A stretch of 64,000 bases of DNA from Guyanagaster necrorhizus (lineage: Eukaryota > Basidiomycota > Agaricomycetes > Agaricales > Physalacriaceae), in contig NW_025064889.1 in the NCBI RefSeq assembly GCF_019112545.1, forward strand, positions 1,452,341 to 1,516,340, written 5' to 3'. Below the pieces are notes generated by a model. It was not told the DNA's origin. It ran no database searches and was given only the letters and a program-made list of their open reading frames with translations. The first letter of the stretch is position 1, and every line of letters begins with the position of its first letter. Both the position numbers and the translations under genes were made by a program. Positions 44,594-55,799 of this stretch are shown here, in pieces.

Positions 44594-46450
44594 TCAATCC
44601 TCATGAATGCCTATAGGCTTCTTGAACGTCGCGACGTCTACACCCGGGAGCGGCCACCGCTTAGCGAATTCTCGGACCTCATCCCTCAGCTGCCTGACTT
44701 TGGCGAAGCCCTCCTTGCCCTCCTCCTGTGTCGTAGCAACCCGAACAAAGTCTTTCAGCATCTTAGTTCCAGCCTCCTTCTGTAGGACCAACGACAGTTG
44801 CACAGCGCGGTGCAAGAAGTCGGCAACGACCTTCATATCAGACTCGACCATGTTACGTGACGTCAGTGCGGACGTGCCCAAACGTATACCACCCGGGACC
44901 TGGGCAGAGGCGTCGCCAGAGACGGCGTTTTCTGTTATGAGTCAGTCAACCGGGACGGAAGACACCGAAAGAGAAGAAGGCTGACTGTTAATGGTTATGC
45001 CCATCAGGTCGCAGACCTTCTCGATCTTGCTGCCAGTCAAGCCAAGAGGGCGCAAGTCCCAGAGAACGAGATGGTTGTCGGTTCCCCCAGTTTGGAGCTT
45101 ATAACCGTGTTCCGATAGAGAGGTCGCGAAGGCACGAGCATTGAGGATAACCTGCTTAGCATAATCCTTGAATGCGGGCTGAGCGACTTGGAGGAGGGCA
45201 GTGGCGACAGCGGCGATAGTCTGATGAGGGATAAATACGGGAGAAATGAAACAAAAAAAGGACATACGTTGTTGTGGGGACCACCTTGACACGCGGGGAA
45301 CACGGCCTCATTGACGCGTTTCTCAAGATCTTTGGCATTCTCGAGGTCCTTGCGGAAAAAGATCAAACCTGCACGAGGACCACGGAGAGTTTTGTGACTA
45401 GTAACGTAGGTCAGTACGTAAACCAAAAAAAAGAGAGAAGAGACCTACGTCGTAGTAGTGACGACGTCACAGTAATCGAAGGGGCTGTTGAGCTCCTGGG
45501 CAGCAACAAGACCGCTGGTATGGGCCATATCACATAGTAGCCAGGCACCTTCTTTCTCTGCCGTCTTCTTAAGCTCAGCATAATCCCAGTCGCGTGGATA
45601 TGCAGAGGCACCGCAGACAATCAATTTTGGCTTGAAGACCTTGGCCTGTGCTGCGAGAGCGGAGTAGTCAATAAGGTTGGTATCGGGAGTGATAGCGTAA
45701 GGTAGCGACTGGAAGTAGATGGAAGACGCGGTCATTTTCTTCTTAGCAGTCTGATATTTTCGAATGTTAGGTAAATTCCCTTTACGTGAATCACATGGAC
45801 ACGTACATAATAACCATGAGTGAGATGGCCACCGTCGGGAAGACCAAGACCCATGAGACGATCCTGAGGTTGGATGAGGGCGGTAAATGCGGCGAAGCTG
45901 CGATGGAGTCAGAGAAAATCCGATGATGACATGGTTAACTAACTTGGCTGTCTGTAGAATGGAAAAACATCATTAACGATAAGCGGAATGTAAAAAGGTG
46001 GATGACTAACGCTTCCGGAGTAAGGCTGCACATTTACACCCCATTTTGTGGGATCGAGGTTGAATGCTTTCAGTGCTCGTTTGCGGCACAAGTTCTCGAG
46101 CTCATCAATATACTCGTTACCGCCATAGTAACGGGCAGCTGGGAGACCCTCGGAGTACTTGTTCGTCAAGATGGATCCGTTCGCCTCCATGACAGACAGA
46201 CTGGTAAGGTTCTGTTACGTGTTTCAGTGTCATGAACCTCTGCTCCTCTGGGAGATAACCGACCTCTGAAGCAATGAGCTCCAGCCCAGAAAGCTGCCTC
46301 CATGTCTCCTTATCTATGATGTTCTGCACCTCTGGATCGATCTCTGCTAAGGGGGCATAGAGCATTTTATTCTGCAATCGAAAGCGAATCAGACCACATC
46401 TTCTGCATTCAAAATAGGCCTACGGATTCCGGCATCGATGAGGTGGCCAT
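44594..46450 (-). CDS. Serine hydroxymethyltransferase
   Basis: SHMT interconverts serine plus tetrahydrofolate with glycine plus methylene-tetrahydrofolate, using pyridoxal phosphate. Nine exons on the minus strand: 46450-46424, 46371-46264, 46211-46011, 45951-45944 (8 nt), 45897-45807, 45750-45449, 45397-45268, 45220-44986 and 44931-44594. Introns are GT-AG, 46-59 bp; the total is 1440 bp, 479 aa, normal for the family. Motifs: [40 protein letters not shown] (spanning the micro-exon), [11 protein letters not shown], the PLP lysine in [16 protein letters not shown] (about Lys248), and [14 protein letters not shown]. The start at 46450 gives a cytosolic-type protein. The frame stays open upstream with in-frame ATGs at 46537 and 46567 that would add an Arg-rich leader. 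Confidence 0.97.
45944..45951 (-). other. 8-nt micro-exon of the SHMT gene
   Basis: Between introns 46010-45952 and 45943-45898 only eight coding bases remain. They supply Thr, Ala and two bases of Asn in the SGSTANFAAF motif of the substrate site, so skipping them would shift the frame. Confidence 0.85.
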
Positions 46451-46964
46451 TTTTCTAATACTCAAGTGGGAGTAATGGGAGTATGGAGTGAAGATGGGGA
46501 CCCGAGATGGTGGTGGCCGACAAAGGAGTCGAATCATGGTCGTGAGCAAAAAAAACGATGGGACCATCGGCCGGGTATCTCCGAGCGGGACTGCCTTAGG
46601 CTGTTTCGCGAGTCCGAGATTCCGCACAATCTATACTATTAGTACTCCTCTCTACCTTCACACTGTTCATGAATAATGAAACGGAGCGACACCTGGGATT
46701 TACTTGGACGGGGCGTGGCGAGGCACGTCGTATCTAGTTGTCTTCTTACCTCTGTCATCGGTATCGATTCATATTACTATAGTTCTCTGCGCTCCTACGT
46801 ATCAGCTCCAACCCACTCCCGAACAGAAGGCGTGAAACATCGTATTGTCCCGACCGTGGACACAAATGTCAGAACAGATTTTGCAAAGCTTTCAGTTGAT
46901 CCATCTCCCTCCAGCAGCTCCTCTGACTTCAAATGGCCACCTAAAGATACCCCCCGAAGACTCC
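46451..46964. other. SHMT upstream region and right edge of the gene island
   Basis: CpG-rich to about 46900, it holds the SHMT leader with two upstream in-frame ATGs. A plus-strand frame at 46676-47038 crosses the border into CpG-poor repeat and is not supported as a gene. Confidence 0.5.
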
Positions 46965-48701
46965 TAGAATGGTTCAAGCTTGTTGAGCAGGGTGGCCCTG
47001 GCTTTTCTGCAGAGACAGATTTGGATCCTAGCTCTTGAGTCCTGGGCCATGGACAATTATGAAATTGTTGTGGACTCTCCTCCAGGCCAGTGAGTAATTT
47101 TGTCTTTCAGAAAGGACTGTGTGACAACTTCCTTAGGTTTGAACTGATGAATGGGAAAGCCATTTTAACAATTCCCAGCCTCACTCATAAGGCTTTTCTC
47201 AGTGTATTCCATGACAAACTCTCCTCCATGCCTGAGCATAGGGGCAATTTCACCATCTACCACAATGCTCAGTTCCCTCTCACTGAGGGGCATTCCAAGG
47301 AGCCTGTGGAATGAAGAGGAAGAGATAAGAAGAAAGATTACAATTGGCCAACAGTTGTTATTGAAGTCACCTTCTCCAAACCTGCCATTAAACTGATGAA
47401 AGACCTCATCAGGCTGGTGCTCAAAACAGAAGGACACATGTACATTGGTGTTGGTCTAAAAATCCACACTACAGATGTGCTTCAAAGTCTTGAGGTGTTT
47501 ATATTCACTCTTGTGGAGGAGGAAGACTTGTCAGTTGAGGAGGCAAAGAAGTTCATCTGTGGAGAGATCTATGCCAAAGCAGATAGTGATTGAGAATGCC
47601 TTGAGGATCAAAATCCCTCAAAATCCAAGATGTTCCATATCATTCTGAGCAAGGACATTCAACACTGCAAATTCTATGACTCCAAATTTCTGACATTTTG
47701 AATGGTATGGATTTTTATTCATTATCTGTGTTATGGACCACTGATATTATTGTCCCTTGAGATCAATGAAGAACACTGGGGGTGAAAAGATGACATCATA
47801 ATCTCTTTGAATTGCCTAAAGCATGTGCCTGATGAAACCAAGCTTGTTCTATCAGCAAAGAAGCTTTAGACCCAATTGAAAGAATCTTAAGCTGATGGCA
47901 AGTTCTTCAAAAAGATCTACAATAGTTTCAAAGACAGAGGACTTTCAGAAACCACTAAGAGGATCAGTGGAAAATGGTCTTGCATGAGGATTGAAGATGT
48001 TCAAAGGCATGAGGACATTAATGAAGAACAGTGGCAGAGAACTAGGCTCAAGTTGAACTAAGACAAAGATAAATAGGTTAATGGGTTTTCTGCAATTTCT
48101 TGATATATCTTTTCATATTCTGTCCTGCTTGTATTTTTTTTTAATGTTGTATGTTTTTCTTGTTCTATTTCTTCTATGCTTTTTTTAGTTAGTTTGAACC
48201 AGTTGTCATCCACCTTTGAATGTATTCTGATTAATGTGCTTCCCCTGAAGAAACCTATTCAAAAGCTGAAGAGACACCTTCACATCCTTCATAGAAAAAT
48301 CAACTTTATCAGTAATCTTTAATCAAGGAGAATAGATGACACTTGTAGACAATATATCACTGGAGTGTGCTGAGTAGCAGAGTTTTCTTTCTGGAACACC
48401 AGTATATCTATATATTTCATGTCTAGCTTGTGAGTCTGGATCATCAGAATATTCTTAAGAGACTAACTATCAAGTTGGAACCAGGTGTGATTCCAGATAA
48501 AATGCCAGTACAAGTCTAAGATGAATCAATCTTAGACTTCAACATGCTTACTAAGACAGCAATTCTCATGGAACCCATTAACATATTTTCAAAGCTTGAA
48601 GAGTCTGAATTAAGCTGGCAAGTCCCATTCTTAGGAATGTTCAGAGTCAAAATCCTAGATTGACTAGCCAGTCAACATTTGCATGCTATGCAACAGCATG
48701 G
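46965..48701 (+). pseudogene. CpG-free relic of a dispersed fungal ORF of unknown function
   Basis: From about 47090 a decayed plus-strand frame reads FELMNGKAILTIPS, then YNWPTVVIEVTFSKP (near 47340), then LSVEEAKKFICGE, with stops and at least one frame change. The PTVVIEV block recalls fungal proteins of a restriction-endonuclease-like fold that I know as repetitive, but this is a weak match from memory. I saw no CpG in the stretch. No terminal repeats were found. It ends where element D inserted. Confidence 0.4.
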
Positions 48702-49160
48702 TGTTATGATTTTCCTATCTTTTCTTCATTTTAACTCCTATTTATGCTTAGTCAGAGTGCTTAAAGCCAGTGCTTAGAACTGTGGAACAGGCTTAGTCAT
48801 CACAACAAGCTGAGTCTGTCATTGTCCTCCAATGCAACAACACCCCTTGATGATATACAACAATTCTTTTGTGGACAGTAGCAATGCTCAAGGACAAGGA
48901 GCATAATGACCTGGACAGATACAATTAGTAGTAATATTTATATCTTGATGGATGACTAGTATATAAGTAGGCTGGCTCTCAATGTATATTTCCAGCTTTG
49001 AGCTAAAGTTTACATTTCACCATTCTACTTTGAGCCAACTGCAAGACCTTGAAACACAATATCACATAGGTACATATAGTGAACTCAGGCATAACTGTAC
49101 AAATATGATACAGTGCCTGCTTATCATGTGTTTTAGATCATATATCACTTGAGCTTAACA
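48702..49160 (+). repeat. D 5' LTR
   Basis: It runs from TGTTATGATT to GAGCTTAACA, 459 bp. TATATAAG is followed 34 nt on by AGCTTTGAGCTAA (48994-49006). Confidence 0.93.
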
Positions 49161-49161
49161 A

Positions 49162-49174
49162 TTAGCTTAGAGCT
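49162..49174 (+). other. D primer binding site, self-complementary to own LTR
   Basis: TTAGCTTAGAGCT has the reverse complement AGCTCTAAGCTAA. It matches LTR 48994-49006 at 11 of 13 bases, and both differences are transitions. Confidence 0.6.
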
Positions 49175-49212
49175 TCTCTTTTTTTATGCATAATAAGCAC
49201 AAAGAAAACTGA

Positions 49213-49440
49213 ATGCCACTATCAGCCTCTACAACTTCTGATCTCACAGACAACTTCTTTAAACTTTTAGCTTTCATCATTGAAACACTGCTAAATTTAT
49301 TGACAATCAGTAACTGCTTGGATAGTCAGGCACTATTAGGCCTTCCAACAAGTACAGCAGATCCTTTGCAATATCATGCCTGATATTTCCTTTCATAACA
49401 TCTCTCTCTCTGCCTAAGTCTCTCCAACTTCAGGTCAGAG
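49213..49440 (+). pseudogene. D relic of the small membrane-protein ORF
   Basis: The ATG at 49213 begins MPLSASTTSDLTDNFFKLLA and keeps the hydrophobic stretch before decaying. It is in the same position relative to the LTR as the intact copy in E2. Confidence 0.75.
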
Positions 49441-52400
49441 CTATATCAGAAGCTCAGCCTAGCAGCTCAAGTATATGAGATAATCAAGAAGAAGAAAGAT
49501 ACACCTATCCTCCTTAAAGAACAACTAGCTGAAACAGCAATGCTTGCCTCATGGGTTTTAGGAATCTATGAGTCCTGCCAGGATTTCCTCCAGTTCTGAA
49601 CTGAGAGAATCAGGACCTCTCTGATGACTTCTTTGATGATAAACCATTCTCTGACCCTTCCACTGCTCCACCAGAACATGGGATTGGAGACCATGCTTGG
49701 GACTCTCTTGATGCTACTAAGATGGCTCCAGGATTCTGACATGTAATGTAACTCAGACTATGATTCCCTCTATGCCACATCAGCCAGAAGCTCAGCCTCA
49801 TTGATCCACACTGACTATAGTAGTCATGGGGCCACTGACCTCTGGTCAAATAATGAGAATCCATCAGAGTGATGGAATGAAAGACTCACAGCTCTGGTCA
49901 ACTTGAGTGGAAGACTTCATGTCTAGCTTGGCCAAAGAAGAAGCCCCTAAAACTATAGTTCAAAAGAACAACTCAATGATTACTACACTGCTGCCACTTA
50001 TGCTGAGTGGGCCAGGGCAGAAGCCAAAGAACAAGTCCAGAATGCTGCTGAGGAGGCAGCCAACTGAGCCTTTGTTGTGCATGAAGAAGCATGGTATGAC
50101 TATCAGTGGCAATGATGACAATGAGAACTTGAAGCTGTTACTTGGAGATTGGAATCCCCAAGCTAGTATGGTCTTTGAACCAAAACCCCAGACTCCCTCT
50201 TCAGAGAGCCCAGTATGACAGACACAGACCCTTAGGAAGGATCAGCAGAGACCATCACTCTCAGTGAGGCTGCCTGACACACCATGTATTCCTCTCATCT
50301 TAGAACTTCCAGCATTGCTGATACCAACACCATTTCCTCCCACTCTGAATTCATACTTGATGCCTATAGGCTTTGAGTCTCTCTCAATGCTCACATCTCC
50401 AACTACAGCCTCTGAAGATTCTTGGGAGGAAGAGTTGTAGCACTTTTCCTTAACCTTCAATATTATCAAAACTTCTGCCAGTATCACTGAGAATTGGAGG
50501 AACAGAGAGTGTGTGGCAGACACCAAGGAGACATTGAGATCAGCATTAACTGACCTCTTGAGCAGCCTCCTTCTCAGACCAACACCAATGAGCCTGGGCC
50601 AAGCACAAGGAATGATGATCAGCTCTTCAGCAACTGTCAAAGTCTCTACACCACCCATCTATGACCAGCCTGATTGCTCCCTCAATGAGGACAGTGAGGG
50701 CAAGATGGACAACAAGGAAGAGGATAAGGTAGACAATGAGAAGCAGAAACAGAACATCTCTCTTGAGTGGGAGAAAGTTATGAAATACACAAAGGAAGAA
50801 ATAGATGAAGAAGCCCTGAAAGAAGAAATACAGAGGAATAGAGAGGAGGAGTTTTTGGAACTATACCAGGAGGAAACTGCATTCTTATGGCAAGACATCA
50901 AATGGTTAGTGTCAGACATAGGACAGAAGTATATTCATACAGATGATATAGAACAGTGGGATATTTTACAATATTCTACTACTAAACATGCTATTACAGT
51001 CTATAACAGAAGGCATCCAGAAGACCAACTTGGCAAACTCCTGGCATACCAGTCCAAGTATGACATTTGACCAATATCATAGATCCCTTTGGTAGCCCTG
51101 AAGTATGCTGTTTATACAGCACCATCCATTCAAATGCCAGTACTTAGTATACATACTCTACTCTTTCAACTCAAACCATGACAACTTGGCTCACTTATAG
51201 CTGACCCTGGCCAATGACTTAGAAAACCAGATTCTGAAATCCCTGAACTGGCCAGGGAAGCCAACTCCTCAGTGGCCAACCACCATCTGACAAAGCTGAA
51301 GAAAGCAGCAAGGGTCTTGTTAAAGATGACCCTGAGACAATACAACTAGAGTTCACCATATAAAATAGGGTAATTGTACAAAAAGAAGCAGGGCCAATAG
51401 GAAGTCTGATCATGGATGACAACTCCTTCCATTCCTTCCTCACCTCACTGGTTGAATAGTGATGACTGTCTTTTGACCAGTGGCTGAATCCAATAGGAGC
51501 ATTGCTGGAAAACACTGCTGTCTTACAATGCAAACTCAATTTACTCTGAAAGCCCTACTCTTTTAAGAGTGCATCCAATGACATTGATTGATTCTTAATA
51601 GATTGTAAACAGTATTTTGAAGTCTATATCACCTACCTCAGAACTGACATGAATAAGGTTGCCTTTGTCTCATTCTATCTTGAGGATAAAGCCAAAACAT
51701 AGTGGATCCTTATCTCTCCCAACTTTTATTCTACAACCAGGCAGCACCATTGACTGCCATCCTGGCCAGTCTTCAAACAGATGCTCAATGACAAGTTCAT
51801 TGACCCCATGGTACAAGAAGTATACAAATCAAAGATCAAGGAGTATAAGATAGATGACAAGCTGGCTATTAAATATTTTGACAAGCTAAAGTGACTCACA
51901 AAACTTGCCAAAATTTGGAATAGTACTGTTAATGATAAACAGATGGTCAAGGCACTCAAATGAGATGCTCCACCCTCTTACATCAAGATGGTGTCAGATA
52001 TTAGGATGAATATCCCAAAGGAATAAAACATGTGAAAGGAATAAATCATTGAAATGTACAAGGAGCAGCAGAGACAGAAGGTTGAGCAGACAAATCTGCA
52101 GGACTATTGCAAGCCAAACCAGCTGTTGAACTCAAAGCCCAGTAATCAAATCAGTACCACTAAACCAGGCATTTCACTAACCAGCACTCCCTCTTACAGA
52201 ACCCAGAAAACTGAAACTGAAACAATGTACATCAGGAGTGGAAAGCTGATAGACATAGATTGACTAAAGAAAGAGAAAAAGTGCTTTAATTGCAGGCAGA
52301 AGAAACACATGTTATAGGATTGCCTGAAGAAGAAATAAACCCATGAGGATATACAGGCATAGATCACCAAGCTGCAGAAAGAAGAAGAAGAGCTTGGCAA

Positions 52401-52443
52401 AGACATGAAGGTAGAAGAGGTAAAAGATGAGGCTGACTAGTGA
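49441..52443 (+). pseudogene. gag: D gag relic
   Basis: Long open pieces remain, notably 50513-51070, which encodes an acidic Glu/Lys-rich part ending in EEEFLELYQEETAFLWQDI and YSTTKHAITVYNRRH. The gag core lies near 51570-51960 (DKFIDPMVQEVYKSKIKEYK) and a broken zinc knuckle (CFNCRQKKHML) near 52282. It matches E2 gag in order. Stops are mostly TGA and TAG at Arg, Trp and Gln positions. Confidence 0.85.
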
Positions 52444-55333
52444 GTGATTCCACTAGATTGGCTGAAGAACTTAATAGTGTGTTAATAACAGCTATGGGAC
52501 AGACTAATAGTACTTCTGTAGATACAACTATATCTAAATTATATATGCATCTGAATATACCCTAATCTCCAAAAATCAAACACACTGTAAAAGAATTGCC
52601 AATTCCAAAAACTCAATGGCTCACTGGCCAAACAAAGGGAGAGACCCTGATTGAATGGCTCAGACCTTTTGATACTGAGTAGATCTAAAGGGCCATTAAA
52701 AATGCCACAACCAAAGAAGCAGCAAAGGTGATGCTCAAGAATTGGGTATATAAGACTATTGCTGAAGAAGTGATAGATGAAATAGTGAAAGAAATAAAAC
52801 AAGCCAAATGATGTTGAGCCTTTGAGTGGCTTGATAAGCTTCAGGGACTGCAAAAATACATCAGACAGGCTAAAACACCAGGAAGGGACTTAATCACCAA
52901 AGCCCAAATCAAAACTCTTACTTTCCAAAGCATCTATGCTATAACTGCTTTGATTGACAGTGATTGCACAGGAAGCTCTATCAATTGAGCTTTCATTAAC
53001 AAGCATAGACTTCTGACATGGGCAACTGCAGCCTCTATTCCTGTCTATAATACAGATGGAACCAAGAATCAAGCAAGATTGATTACTGAGTTTGTCAAGC
53101 TCTGACTAACTATTGGAGATCACTCAGAGAGGATCAATCTGGCTGTCACAGACCTAGAAACAAAGGAGATATTCCTAGATCATGATTGGCTCATCCAACA
53201 TAACCATCTGATCAATTGGAAGACTGAGCAAATCATCTTCACATGATGTCAGTATCAAAAAATTCTCTTTGAATTACCTAATAAAGATCTGAGGACAGAT
53301 GAAATGAAGAAATAGAGGATGGTGAAACCATTCTTGCTGTCAACATGCAGCAGGCATTATGTATTTGGGCAATGCATCATGCCAATGATTTAGCAGCCAA
53401 AGCCAACATGAGGAAGGAGAAGAGGATGTTCAAAGAAATGGTCCCAGAATGAGCTTAGGATTATCATGATCTATTCAATAAGGAGAGCTTTGATGAACTA
53501 CCAGAACCAAAGCTCTGAGATCACACTATCAAACTCATTCTAAACACAAATACCAATCTTGACTGCAAAACATACCCTCTTAGCAATCATGAGCAACAGG
53601 AACTAGATAAGTTTCTTGATGAGAACTTATCCAGTGAGAGGAATCATCTCTCTAAATCTCCAATGGTCTCCTCCTTCTTCTTTATCAAAAAGAAGAATGA
53701 GAAGCTCTGACTGGTCCAGAACTACCAGAAGCTAAATGAAATGATGATAAAAAATCATTATCTGCTTCCATTAATCTTGGAACTCATGGACAAGCTTCAT
53801 AGAGCTTGATACTATATTAAGCTCAATATCAGATGGAGCTATAACAATATTCACATCAAAGAGAGTGATAAATAGAAGATGGCATTCTAGACAAATCAAG
53901 GATTGTTTAACTAATGGTGATGTTTTTCAGACTTACAAACTCACCAGCCACTTTCCAGTGGATGATGAATGATATTTTCAAAGATCTCATCACCACCAGG
54001 AAGGTCACAATCTACCTGAATGACATCCTTATCATATCCAAGGACCAGGATGAACATTGATGCCTAGTATGACAAGTACTCACTCTTATGAGGAAGCACA
54101 AGCTCTTTCTCAAGGTGGAAAAATGCAAGTTTAAAGTCCTAGAGACAGAATATCTCAGAGTGATCATCAGTGAAGAAAGCATCCAAATGGACCCAGTCAA
54201 AGTAGCTGGAGTGATAGAATGGCTGGTGCCAACAAAAAAGAAAGAGTTACAATCCTTCTTGGATTTCATGAACTTTTGTTGCTGATTTATACAGGACCAC
54301 AGTAAGGTCATCCAACCTATGACACAACTCACTGAGAATTCACCCTGGAATTAGGAGCTATCACAATAAGCTGCCTTTGATGACCTTAAGCAATGGCTTG
54401 TAGAGGATGTTGTCCTCACTATACCCATTCAGAAAGGAAGGTTCAGAGTGAAAGCAGACTCCAGTGAAGGAGCCATTGGTGCTATACTCTTACAAGAGCA
54501 AGATGAGAGATGGCATCCAGTGGCCTTCCTCTTCAAAGCACTCATGGTCACTGAGTGCAACTATGAGATCTATAATAAGGAGCTGTTAGCAATTATGACC
54601 ACTCTAACTAAGTGGCATCATTATTTGATCAGAGCTATCCAAACCTTTGAGATATAGACTGATCATCAGAACCTCTGATACTTCTGACTCTCTCAAAAAC
54701 TCAATCAATAACAGGCATGTTGGATTATAGAACTATCTGAGTATGACTATACACTGCATTATAAGGTAGGAGTGGCAAATCAGAAGGCAGACCTACTTAG
54801 CTGATAGGCTGATCATGACTAAGGAGAAGATAATAATAAAGGGGTCATATTGTTAAAGTCTAAACACTTTCAAGCAATGACAATGCCCACTGAGGAGGAA
54901 ATCCATGAGCAGATTAAGAGTAGCACAAGAGACAACAGCAAATAAGACCAAAAGATAGCCCTATCACTCAATCACAAATAAGGAATAATAAAGGAGAGAG
55001 GTCTAATTCACTATGATGGACAGATTTATATTCCAAGGGACCAAGTGTTGTGAGGAGAAATCATCTCTATGTGTCATGGCCACATGACTGCTGGACACCT
55101 AGAGATAGTGAAGATAAAGGAACTGGTTCTATGAGAATATTGATAGCCTAAAATAGGCTAAGATATTAAATGATATATGAAGGAATGTGAAATCTGTTAA
55201 TAGAGAAAAGCATCAACTCAGCCCTATGCTGCACTGTTACATTCAAATGAGATTCCACAATCCCTATAGATGCATATCTCCATCAATATGATTACTAAAC
55301 TACCAGATTGCAATAGCTATGATGCTATCATAG
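52444..55333 (+). pseudogene. pol: D pol relic, protease to start of integrase core
   Basis: Protease LIDSDCTGSS (near 52960) has D-S-G changed to D-S-D, again a G-to-A change. RT reads with FFIKKKNEKL near 53680 and YLNDILIIS near 54013, where the first Asp of the catalytic pair is Asn. RNase H lies near 54440-54800, and the integrase zinc region near 55060-55200. The frame is cut in the integrase core by element C. Many stops are present. Confidence 0.88.
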
Positions 55334-55784
55334 GCTCAAGTGACATATGACTATATACACATAGTAGACAGATGCTGTATCATGTTCATACAATCATGTC
55401 TAAATCCACTTAGTGTGTTTGATAGTGTTATATTCCAAGATCAATGCTTAGTTGACTTGAGTAGAATAGTAGAATAAAGGATAGTTCAAGACTAGGAATA
55501 CATAGCATCAACTATGCTACTTATATACTGTTTATCTCCTGAATAAATATAGCACTACTAATTGTGAGTGTCTGTGCTATTATACTCATTGTCCTAGAGT
55601 GTCATAGTCACCTACAAAAGAAAGATTGTCTCATTGTTGGGGCATCATCATATGTTGCAAAACAATAGTTGTTGTGCTGACTAAGATTATCTCATGATCC
55701 TAAGTGCTGGCCTAAGTGCTCTGACTAAGTGTGAATAGAGATCAAAGAAAAGAAAAAGAAAGAAAATAGTAAGAAATCATAATA
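55334..55784 (-). repeat. C 3' LTR (left copy), outer TGTTAG missing
   Basis: It aligns with the right LTR from its seventh base. The first 11 bases, GCTCAAGTGAC against ATCCAAATGAC, differ only by transitions. It ends ATCATAATA on the plus strand. Confidence 0.88.
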
Positions 55785-55799
55785 TTACTCCCTCCTTAA

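Noticed and set aside
46676..47038. Plus-strand 120-codon frame next to SHMT
   Set aside because: It crosses the border from CpG-rich island to CpG-free repeat and mixes both compositions, so one gene is unlikely.
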